From Cephalothrix simula (Eukaryota; Nemertea; Palaeonemertea; Archinemertea; Cephalotrichidae): a stretch of DNA of 15,686 bases. Positions 10,101 through 15,530 of the stretch are shown in pieces. The translations under genes were made by a program, and so were the position numbers. Location: assembly GCA_035591015.1 (NCBI GenBank), contig JAXIUW010020008.1:1-15686 (forward strand), read 5' to 3'. The notes beneath the pieces are model-generated. The model worked only from the letters and a program-made list of their open reading frames with translations, searched no databases and was not told where the DNA came from. The first letter of the stretch is position 1. Each line of letters opens with the position of its first letter.

Positions 10101-13100
10101 CCAGATGAACTTGTTTTAGGATTGCTATCAAAAACCAAAATACCTTGTGCGACATCGGCTGATACTGGATGACTGACTTCATATAAAATGTCAGGAGTAA
10201 CTTCTTTATTTTCATCATCAGTAGATGGCTTAGACACGTGACTGTCATGTTCGGACAAAGGATTATCATCCTTCTTAGACAAAGACTTATCATCTTTCAC
10301 AGCAGTAACCTTTTCATCATTTCCACCATCATCTGATGTTTTATTTTCTTCTGAAGCAGAGGTTAGCTTGAGCGCGTCTTTATTTTTTATTGACTTGTCA
10401 TTCTCCTTAGACAGGGAACTAACACTTTCTTTTAACGATTTATCTTGGAATTGAATAGAGTGGAGATCTCGAAAAACATCATCAAATTTTATAGAAAGCT
10501 TGTTTGACTTGAGGAAAGAGTTATTCAATGCTTTTACAGCACTCACAGCTGATTGATAATTCATGAATGAAGCCCGATAACATCCAAGGTTATTCAAAAA
10601 AGTAAGATTTGAAACCCACCCAAAGTGCTTAAGCTGGTTCATAAGTTCATTTTCGTACTTAACTGGGAACTCAATTTTTAAAAACCCAGGTTTCATAAAC
10701 CAATCTACAGACTTCAATATCTTTGCAGCTGCCTCATCAGTGTATTTCGTTTCATCAAGAATTACTGAAACCTGCGTGTTGCCAATCTTGTTTCCATTAT
10801 AAGCAAGAGCTTTTATTAAAGACTTTTTCGTCCGATAATTTAAAGAAATCATGTTACCATGGTTCTTTAAATACAAAATATCTTTGAATCGAAATTCACT
10901 TTCGATAACTTTAGGCAAAGGAGCATCCCAAATTCCTCTCACCTTGACAAAAAACTGCTCATCCACCTCCGCAACTCTCTGATGAAAATCCTTAGCCAAA
11001 TGGCATCCGATGGTTGGATCAACGCTCAGTTTTTCCTTGTTGAAATTTGTACTGTCCGATTCGATATCTAGGGCGCAGTCATCAATCAAAATTGTACCCT
11101 TTTCAGCAATTTCGGTAATGGAATTTTCGTTAGCAAAAACAATAGTTGCATTGCCTCTATTTTCATCGGGCATATTTAAAGTTTTGATTTCTCCAAAGCA
11201 GATAAAAGTTTTACATACCGCAACGAGAGAAGTGTGAGGGGGAATGCCACGAACATATATTGTACGATTTTGAAGACTTTTATCAGAATTTGCAGCACCT
11301 GAATCGCACAAAGTATGAGATTCGTCATTATTTTTTTCAGTTGAGGACTTTTTATTTCCAGAAAAAGGAATCTCCTTTTCCAAAGACCTAACTTCAGGTC
11401 GAGAATTTTTCTCATTCATTCCGTTATCCTGTTTCTCATTCTTTAAACTATTTCTTCCTTCACAAGAAGATTGAGAGTTACTTCGTGCTGTTTTTTCTAT
11501 ATACTCCGTTACACTTACTATATTTCCCTGAAACATGCCACCATGTTCGTTTTCGATAGCGCGCAGTCCATCTGACCGGTACTTAAACTTTAAAAAGGCG
11601 CTCCTAACATTATTTTTTCCGTCAGAGAACCCAACTCGTGTTACATAACCATATTTAGTATAATATTCTTTGATAACAGTAACGCCCAGTTGCTGAGGAA
11701 CAGGTTTAACTTTTACCGTTATTCTCTCCTTACAAACCAGTTTATCCTGGGTAAGTTCAGCGGGAGCATTTCTTTTTTCATAACTTTTAACTAAAGATGA
11801 CTTAACTGATTTTTTAGTTTCATTGCTAGCAACGTCCTTTTTATTTTTATCATCACACACTTTGTCATTTTCTAATTCAGAAGTTGGGAGAGGATTAGGT
11901 GTAATGATTGCCCCATCAGATTCTTCTTTAACGACTTTTTTAATGTAGTTAGAATCATACCCCGATGAGCAAAAGATTTCCTCAAGTTTTACTGCTTTAT
12001 TTGAAAGAGTCATATCTTTCTCATTTTGCATACCTGGATTAGCAGATACATGACAGTGATTGTCAGAAAGCACGATATCCGATTGTTTCTCGCATTTAAC
12101 TGTAGAGCGATCTCTTTTAAAGGACAAATCAATTGGTTTAGCAGATTGGTCTTCGTTAATATATGACTCTGTAAATATTTGATCAAGATTTACTTCAGCA
12201 GATATCTTGGGCATTTTCTCAGAAGAAACTATAGTGACAGGTTTCCTCATGAGTGCAGAAGTAATCTTTGATATATTTTTTAACCCAGTTGAGCCAACTT
12301 TTTCAATACGAGATGTTTCTGAACAACGATCACCACCTAAATTGAGATCTGCAACATTTTTCTGCAGATTTCCGCCTTCGCTCAACCTGTCAACATTTAG
12401 TTTACTGTCAGTTTCCTTCATTAGTCCGGGGCTGTTCTTTGAGTTTTTGGCACACACAGTTGGGCCAATTTTTTCACAACTAGATGTTTCTGAATCACCT
12501 GAATTAAGCTCAGCAAAATTGACCTGAGGATTTTCAATTATTGATCCGTCTTCGCTTTGTAAAATCAGTTCATCAGGACCATCTAAAAACACTTCGGGTA
12601 ATGAGGAGCCTTGTGTCGCCGCTACACTATCTTTTTCAATATTTCCTAAACTTGAAGAATCTTTTGTACCTTTTGGCGATCTCGAGAGTTTCCTGGAAGA
12701 TCTTTTTCTTTCCGGTGACTTCTTCACGAAATTCGATAAATTAAATTTTTCTTTTCTTGCTTTTTTCTTCTTGGCTTCTAATTGCTTCATGCAATCATCC
12801 AGGTAACGATTTATCTTCCAGTCTGAATCTGTTTCTAGTGGCAAATTCGGTAAATTGCAATTGCCATCAACCATTTCTGGATTCGTTTCAGATATAACCG
12901 CTTTTTCAACGTCTACGATATCCTGATCAGCTTCAGTATCAGAGCGTTTGTCAACATCATTCATAAAAGGCTTGAAATCTTCCAGACCTACATCGATTTC
13001 AGAACTACATACAGATAAACTTACGTGTTGACCATGTTCGGATGGCATAGAAACATTTTCGCAGTTGACAACGTCGATTTCACTGAACGTTTCCGGTACA

Positions 13101-13842
13101 GAAGCTGATTCATGGTTAATATCCGATAAAGAGTCATCAATAACAACAACATCTACTTCCTGATGCGATGAAATATTTTCAATATCCACTTCTTCTGTTT
13201 TGACATGCTTAATATCTGGACATGTATCGACTTTGGGAACATTTTTAGAATTGACTATTTCAATAAGAAGCCTATCACACATTCCGATCACACGGTTGAA
13301 AAAACTTTCGTGATCTGGTGCATTATTAGTAAGTGTTTGATCCAACGAATGAATAATGTTATCAGAAATATCAGTTGTTAGTGGTAGATACAGAATATTG
13401 TTCAATTTATTGCACATACTGATGACTTCCCTTACTAACAACAGCTTATCACCTGAAGCTCTTGCACTTGCAGCACCATGCAGACATTTGATCATAAACT
13501 GCTGGGTAGCCCGGTCAGCATTGTTAGCAACCCGAGATTTTCTTATTTCTTCGAACAGACGATCATTAAACACCATTGAGGTTATAAATTCGACTGAAGA
13601 ATCCATATTTTCCGATTTTGTTAGGCATCTGTTTATATAATTGACCGTCATCATAATATTTGCTTCGATGACTACTCTATCTTCCCCATTTTGTCTTCTT
13701 AGACGGAAAATAGTTATGAGGATATAAATAAAAGCATCCCTGTCGATTTCAGGAATGTCATCAGAAATCTTTGATTTGGCTAGGGAACGGGTTCCTAATA
13801 AAGGCTGTTCATTATTTGATGGCACAAGAGCAGTAGAAGAAC
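1172..13842 (-). CDS. Giant multi-RRM protein, one 12.67-kb coding exon, 5' partial
   Basis: This stretch is one uninterrupted reading frame of about 4,217 codons, ending with TAA at 1172-1174. I recognise no named orthologue. Domains in order by residue are: helical N-terminal domain about 28-193; disordered acidic/Ser region 200-690; RRM 700-775; RRM 851-923; RRM-like didomain 954-1128; Ser-rich repeats to about 1835; eight further didomains 1856-3697; Lys/Glu repeats 3720-3975; and a canonical RRM 4130-4195. The frame has no ATG between an upstream in-frame TAG and residue 58, and residue 58 lies inside the first helical domain. A strong splice acceptor at 13843 enters the frame. The true start is therefore probably in an upstream exon, and GTG at 13825 is not a credible animal start. 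All internal repeats have periods divisible by three, which supports selection on the protein. RNA binding or scaffolding in the nucleus is inferred from the RRMs and basic clusters. Coding status is near certain; function is not. Confidence 0.92.
1240..1440 (-). other. C-terminal RRM, canonical
   Basis: Residues about 4130-4195. Beta1 is EIVVTQLPNW, followed by RLKEEFQRFGNILRVSYAV, the RNP1-like NVIVKILY, helix 2 ETRAKNAVVSLNGKTF, and the strand near the end of the protein. The layout and spacing are typical of a single RRM. Only about 20 residues follow, ending YYNHD and TAA. Confidence 0.75.
1900..2665 (-). repeat. Lys/Glu-rich coding repeat, three copies, with NLS clusters
   Basis: Residues about 3720-3975 hold three copies of a 75-95 residue unit: KAGEKK, then AKR.KF, then QNLV.NSNSN.S, then CNKLKNQKQS, then SESGIRKV, then DKN.AEASI.V. 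The basic cores (KRIKI, KRVKF, KRMKF at about 2570-2600, 2335-2360 and 2050-2075) and NKRKREE look like monopartite nuclear localisation signals. The copy offsets are about 240 and 285 bp, the larger one due to an inserted IPNSFEVTDDQRSP segment. It is predicted to be disordered and highly charged. Confidence 0.8.
2735..3290 (-). other. RRM-like didomain 9
   Basis: Residues about 3512-3697, last of the array. The first half reads SVVFIGVKR, IKMIGNVQLL, QLCVKFFT, and ALSWNGREIDDVLVGV. The linker is DSVPFLKRPG. The second half reads CIVLDS, FKSYGRLLNI, SIFVSYLSI and AVLHLDH. It ends EVHPHKCLFTTDEYMQAF. The Lys/Glu-rich repeats begin immediately after it. Confidence 0.65.
3448..3985 (-). other. 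RRM-like didomain 8
   Basis: Residues about 3281-3460. The first half reads GIFLIVRAV, MFCDIGVVKHI, RYFFICYR, and ALRWNNGYVDSIRVAV. The linker is KQVPVHTQPG. The second half reads YMIVPK, KYIYINFST and AYQNLRGKLIDG. It ends IHIDSNTIFYSQNDFVAQ. The RNP1-like strands of both halves keep aromatic residues at the RNA-stacking positions. Confidence 0.65.
4385..4930 (-). other. RRM-like didomain 7
   Basis: Residues about 2966-3147. The first half reads LTIYVYIIL, whose Tyr sits at the canonical RNP2 aromatic position, then EFSVKYMR and ALSLNGSYISGYQVAV. The linker is KEVPLKSWPG. The second half reads FVIVKPE, FRSYGWIKVF and SWYVTFLHF. It ends LTIEPNQNIYSVDEFKKL. It is followed by a hydrophilic linker of about 130 residues. 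Confidence 0.65.
5005..5528 (-). other. RRM-like didomain 6
   Basis: Residues about 2767-2941. The first half reads GRYLIIIST, VINFFLSIG, RFFLISYA, and AIDLNNTNVKGINVAV. In this copy the Gly of the signature NG is replaced by Asn. The linker is GNVPIQRRS. The second half reads FEIIVKK, SSHFGFCYR and GYCFFTFMD. It ends FEVTPDLSYHTETELKLF, matching the tail of the duplicated pair. Confidence 0.65.
5655..6123 (-). other. RRM-like didomain 5
   Basis: Residues about 2568-2724, only a few residues after the previous didomain. The first half reads TVIVCAT, SETVIQRF, the RNP1-like SFVMFQYQ, and ALGMNGTKIDGIEIAV. The linker is KLPLPLRPC. The second half reads NVIISL, RKDFGFFVQ and RYTFMNLNY. The usual aromatic C-terminal tail is replaced by a short run ending KVCYKTD. 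Confidence 0.6.
6145..6597 (-). other. RRM-like didomain 4, second half degenerate
   Basis: Residues about 2410-2561. The first half reads GKYLLVCST, then FKAFGF, the aromatic RNP1-like strand RFFYICYT, and ALNMNGGVIKAVEVAV. The linker is ESVPVSKRSG. The second half is short and poor: GRCSKEIS, then MRRYGFLIQI, then ELAIMYGN. The final strand and Tyr tail are not clear. It is the weakest second-half domain of the array. Confidence 0.55.
6857..7422 (-). other. RRM-like didomain 3 (duplicated pair, copy 2)
   Basis: Residues about 2135-2323. It is nearly the same as the preceding didomain: HIVIESL, GPVTEEIV, ALSLNGELIGGHIVAV, SSVPHERKAG, FREFGYITNI and ITPNYNYHSYSEFVSWAS. Between the RNP1-like strand and helix 2 it carries about seven extra residues (SKTNQSRWRDR against CQDF in the sister). 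The change lies in a loop and keeps the frame. Confidence 0.65.
7719..8260 (-). other. RRM-like didomain 2 (duplicated pair, copy 1)
   Basis: Residues about 1856-2036. It begins GCMCKAQHIVVERL. The first half carries RLYITCQ (RNP1-like) and ALSLNGELIGGHIIAV. The linker is SSVPHERKSG. The second half has SLIVKSK, FREFGYITNF, YRYIITYMW and MNGAFFNSC. It ends LNVTPNCNYHSYVDFVSWAS. CxC plus nearby His near the start could be chance or a small metal site; this is conserved only in the sister copy (GCTCNAPH). Confidence 0.65.
8330..10300 (-). repeat. Ser/Thr/Asn-rich coding tandem repeat region
   Basis: Residues about 1176-1832 are low-complexity Ser/Lys/Asn/Ala sequence built from a recurring cassette: SDGNVKTSSSLVSDG, then SENSDPGSNSYKTPLSVL, then ENVKEAA, then SSKVSQQ, then NNKNAKVAPVISSEVSQ. 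The anchor PLSVLENVKEAA occurs eight times, at 10022-10057, 9749-9784, 9509-9544, 9356-9391, 9110-9145, 8867-8902, 8720-8755 and 8507-8542, with a few substitutions each. Spacing between anchors is 147-273 bp and always a multiple of three. Such sequence is probably disordered and rich in phosphorylatable serines. It links the first didomain to the main didomain array. Confidence 0.85.
8720..9784 (-). repeat. Higher-order three-unit duplication inside the Ser-rich repeat
   Basis: Anchors 2, 3 and 4 match anchors 5, 6 and 7 in order by subtype: LLENVKEAATI, then NFKEAATVSST, then VLKNVKEA. The corresponding offsets are 639, 642 and 636 bp. Both sets also share the same long-short-long spacing (about 240, 150 and 245 bp against 243, 147 and 213 bp). 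This shows that a block of three units, about 213 residues, was duplicated as a whole after the single units had diverged. Confidence 0.75.
10440..10965 (-). other. RRM-like didomain 1
   Basis: Residues about 954-1128. The first half begins FFVKVRGI and carries the shared signature ALAYNGNKIGNTQVSV. The linker is KSVDWFMKPG. The second half begins FLKIEF, has HFGWVSNL after helix 1 and a CYRASFMNY RNP1-like strand, and ends with LSIKFDD then DLHSIQF. It is the founder-like, well separated copy of the architecture that reappears eight times from residue 1856 on. Confidence 0.65.
11058..11275 (-). other. RRM 2, canonical
   Basis: Residues about 851-923. RNP2 is TIYVRGIPP, close to the [ILV][FY][ILV]xN[LI] consensus. 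FGEIKTL follows the first helix. The RNP1-like strand is RGNATIVFAN. Beta4 reads CALDIESD. This and the C-terminal RRM are the two most canonical RNA-recognition motifs in the protein. It lies 30 residues before the first RRM-RRM didomain. Confidence 0.75.
11500..11727 (-). other. RRM 1
   Basis: Residues about 700-775. The beta1/RNP2-like strand is ITVKVKP. A helix with the usual KYGYV step follows, then an RNP1-like strand SAFLKFKY, a second helix ending in AIENEHGG, and beta4 at NIVSVTEYI. The length and strand order fit a single RRM. RNP1 keeps two of the aromatic positions (F and F/Y). The RNP2 aromatic is replaced by Val, so RNA contact may be weaker than in a canonical domain. Confidence 0.65.
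12122..12136 (-). other. PIDLS motif, CtBP-binding type
   Basis: Residues 564-568 read PIDLS inside KPIDLSFKRD. This matches the PxDLS consensus by which transcription factors recruit the CtBP corepressor. It sits in disordered sequence next to basic residues, as functional copies often do. The match is exact, but a five-residue motif in a 4,200-residue protein is only suggestive. Confidence 0.4.
12660..12780 (-). other. Basic nuclear localisation / RS-like segment
   Basis: Residues about 350-388 are strongly basic: AKKKKARKEK, then VKKSPERKRSSRKLSRSPK. Clustered Lys/Arg separated by about 15 residues suits a bipartite nuclear localisation signal. The SP and RS steps resemble SR-type phosphorylation sites. 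The segment lies in an otherwise acidic, disordered region, so the charge reversal is local and distinct. It supports a nuclear location together with the KR-rich clusters near the C-terminus. Confidence 0.6.
13133..13204 (-). other. SUMO site next to a SUMO-interacting motif
   Basis: Residues 208-211 are VKTE, matching the psi-K-x-E sumoylation consensus. Residues 226-231 are VVVIDD, followed by SLSD. This is a hydrophobic Val/Ile core with an acidic and serine flank, as in known SUMO-interacting motifs. Further psi-K-x-E sites occur in the same protein (VKCE, VKLE and VKEE in the N-terminal region, IKSE before the didomain at 3448-3985). Short motifs arise by chance in a protein this long. 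The pairing within 25 residues is what makes this one worth recording. Confidence 0.45.
13247..13744 (-). other. N-terminal alpha-helical domain of the giant protein
   Basis: Residues about 28-193 form the only large non-RRM globular block. The composition (IYILITIFRLRR, EANIMMTVNYINRCL, LLLVREVISMCNKL, FFNRVIGMCDRLLIEIV) has regularly spaced Ile/Leu/Val/Phe and suggests six or so amphipathic helices. I do not recognise the family. An all-helical protein-interaction module is the most economical reading. It sits directly after the splice acceptor, so its first helix may be completed by the missing upstream exon. Confidence 0.5.
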
Positions 13843-13865
13843 CTATAAGAAATGAAGATAGAAGT
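13843..13865 (-). other. Predicted 3' splice site opening the giant exon
   Basis: Read on the minus strand, a pyrimidine-rich run (cttctatcttcatttcttat) is followed by AG, whose bases are complementary to 13844-13843. The exon then begins GTTCTTC at 13842. It enters the long reading frame in phase 1, so the upstream exon should end with one base of a split codon. An in-frame TAG about 30 nt further upstream excludes simple extension of the frame. A spliced-leader trans-splice at the same site is an alternative, but the first downstream ATG would then cut into the helical domain. Confidence 0.7.
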
Positions 13866-13993
13866 TTATACTACGGAAAAATGTACATGAATAGGTCACA
13901 CTATTGCCATATACCCAGGGGGGGTTGTTCGTAAAGTGAAAGCACCAACCTGGGGTGGGGTGGGTATATTTTGGTTTGAAAATCTCTTTACGA

Positions 13994-14172
13994 ACGTTCG
14001 GAAAGTGGTGGTGTCTGGACATTAATGTTCGGATAGTGAAACCAAATGCTCGGAAAGTGGGTGGTCATCAGACCCCCATGTTCGGAAAATGAAAGCCAAT
14101 GTTTGGAAAGTGGGTGGTGTAATGGTCCCACTTTCGAAAAGTGAAAACTTATGTTCGGAATATGTGAACAAT
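13994..14172. repeat. Subterminal direct repeats (TGTTCGGAAAGTG) of the transposon
   Basis: Variants of ATGTTCGGAAAGTG recur about every 24-53 bp near the left end (about 13995, 14025, 14046, 14078, 14098, 14151). More occur near the right end (about 14850, 14901, 14922). In the left block two copies form a dimer of about 53 bp that is itself repeated (14025 and 14078). The motif also resembles the terminal GTTCGTAAAGTG. Repeated subterminal motifs are typical transposase-binding sites. Confidence 0.7.
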
Positions 14173-14570
14173 TAATGAGTCATATGGAAACGTTTGTCCA
14201 CTTTTAGGTTTTTTCTAGCCCAGCATTGTTGTATATCATTGTGTAGCTTATGGAACGAGGATTATTTTGATTTTATATTCAGTTTTATTATGACGTCATG
14301 ATGACATCACAGCTTGATTTTCGTTAATTTTTGGCTACTTTGGCCATAAAAATGGCCCAAATGTCACACAGAAATAGTTCAATATCGAGGTTGCTGCCAG
14401 GCAAGGCGTGAAACTAGAGTAAATTCCACAGCTGATGGTACCACAAGTGGGGAGTCACAATACCTTCACTGTATGTCACTTTTCGCTCAAAGTTTTTCTT
14501 GCAACACCGTAAAATTAATAGTAGTATGAGTATGGTACATGTAAGATATTGAGGTAAATTTTTCCCAGCT

Positions 14571-14770
14571 CTTTTTGGCCCCTTAACTCCCTAATGGCGC
14601 GGAGCCTCTTAACCCTAACCCTTCGGCGCGGAGCCCCTCTGATTTTTTCAGCGCGCAGAGCCTTTTTCGGCCCCCTAACGGAGCGGAGCCTCTTAACCCT
14701 AACCCTAGGACCTTTCGGCGTAAGCCCCTCCGATTTTTGTTCAGCGCGCGGAACCCATTAACCCTAACCG
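14571..14770. repeat. GC-rich two-copy tandem repeat with CCCTAA motifs inside the transposon
   Basis: Two degenerate copies, offset by about 84-91 bp, each contain GGAGCCTCTTAACCCTAACC and a CAGCGCGC block. A third TTAACCCTAACC follows at about 14758. The block is sharply GC-richer than its surroundings. TAACCC doublets match the animal telomere repeat but are only one to two units long. Positions 14180-14570 of the element are AT-rich and featureless to me apart from a TGACGTCA palindrome at 14291-14298. Confidence 0.65.
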
Positions 14771-15115
14771 CCATATCGGATTGATTGATGTTTGGTGGGT
14801 GTGTTGGGAAAAAGAACCATAACGTTAGGGTGGGCATCATTGGGTTAAGGTCCGGAAAGTGAACCCTAATGTTATGTTTTGGGGTGGGGGTAATTGATGA
14901 ATGTTCGGAAACTGCGCGACGATGTTCGGAGAGTAAAGGGGTGTGGTGGTCAGGTCGTGCTTTTCGTGAAAATCCCACTTTGCGAACGTTGGTGCTTTAG
15001 CTTTACGAACAATCCCCCCCCCCTGATATACCTGTACATGCAGTGTATAGTCTCGAAGTACAGGTGGGTAATATTCCATAGTTACCATGTTACTGACAAT
15101 AAATTGTTACTAAAA

Positions 15116-15201
15116 CAGTTACTTAACGTTTCTTCGTGCAATATGAGCTGCGCGCCTCGTAAAAATAACTCTTCATACACTCAGAAAGCGTCAACTAACT
15201 G
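15116..15201. mobile_element. Same MITE family, shortened and decayed copy
   Basis: It shares AACGTTTCTTCGTGCAATAT, the central GCGC..CCTCG and CTCAGAAAGCGTC with the intact copy 175 bp away, in the same orientation. It is about 24 bp shorter in the middle, and the left TA is lost (AA) while the right TA remains. The inner palindrome arms are partly missing. Confidence 0.7.
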
Positions 15202-15290
15202 TATATGAATATTTATGACAACGACGGGTTGTAATATTTTTATGATATTCGAATATTTGTATCATTGGTTAATACAGTAATTGGTTAATA

Positions 15291-15400
15291 CAGTTATTCA
15301 ACGTTTCTTCGTGCAATATGAGCAGTTATTGTACCTCGGCGCTGCGCACCTCGGAAAATAACTGCTCACATATTGCACTCAGAAAGCGTCGAAATAACTG
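15291..15400. mobile_element. Palindromic Tc1/mariner-type MITE, intact copy
   Basis: The element begins CAGTTATTCAACGTTTCTTC and ends with the imperfect inverted complement ...GAAATAACTG. It is flanked on both sides by TA (15289-15290 and 15401-15402). CAGT termini and a TA target duplication are features of Tc1/mariner. The two arms (GTGCAATATGAGCAGTTATT on the left) pair over most of the 110 bp, giving a foldback structure with a short GC-rich centre. Confidence 0.75.
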
Positions 15401-15449
15401 TATAATATAGAAGGTGAAGACCAGTGCTATGGTAGCGAGTCTCCTATAC

Positions 15450-15530
15450 AAATAAATATGGCAAGCGCCATCTATATTTTCTAAATTTTCAGGGAACAAT
15501 GACGCACGGCGCACACGGCAAACCTTTATA
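15450..15530 (-). promoter_or_regulatory. Candidate promoter and first coding exon of the giant gene
   Basis: On the minus strand TATAAA (15525-15530) lies about 55 nt before an ATG at 15469-15471. From this ATG, 22 nt reach a possible donor T|GTATAG at 15450/15449. That ends in phase 1, exactly what the acceptor at 13843 requires, and would join MALAIFIC to SSTALVPSNNEQ. The donor is weak by consensus and the Kozak context is mediocre. The intron would be about 1.6 kb and hold both MITEs and the transposon. The rest of 15403-15686 shows nothing else. Confidence 0.25.

Larger units (their letters stand above)
13916..15025. mobile_element. Non-autonomous DNA transposon with TIRs and a 7-bp target duplication
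   Basis: The left end (13916-13949) begins CAG and a run of G, then TTGTTCGTAAAGTGAAAGCA. The right end (14988-15025) is its inverted complement, ending in a run of C then TG. Outside the G/C run the ends differ by two substitutions and one indel over about 25 bp. ATATACC flanks both sides (13909-13915 and 15026-15032), a perfect 7-bp target-site duplication. The CAGGG termini resemble hAT elements, but hAT usually makes 8-bp duplications, so superfamily is uncertain. There is no transposase; frames inside it are short and use non-ATG starts. It lies about 70 bp upstream of the splice acceptor of the giant exon. Confidence 0.85.

Noticed and set aside
8330-10300. CRISPR-like or non-coding satellite array
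   Set aside because: The repeats keep one reading frame, vary in length by multiples of three, and have coding substitutions; they are protein repeats.
1285-13640. Plus-strand frames of 60-106 codons within the giant exon
   Set aside because: All are antisense shadows of the long minus-strand frame, with no domains or splice context.
13823-13825. GTG as the start codon of the giant protein
   Set aside because: GTG is not a normal start in animals, and the frame continues upstream across a good splice acceptor to an in-frame TAG.
14605-14770. Telomere or interstitial telomeric tract
   Set aside because: Only one to two TAACCC units occur at each place, embedded in a longer degenerate repeat of the transposon.
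14583-14978. 131-codon minus-strand frame inside the transposon
   Set aside because: It runs through GC-rich tandem repeats and has a composition of repeat origin, with no domain. It is not a transposase.
14837-15208. Overlapping frames on both strands across the right end of the transposon
   Set aside because: They cross the TIR and target-site duplication, so they cannot be genes of the element, and have no recognisable domain.
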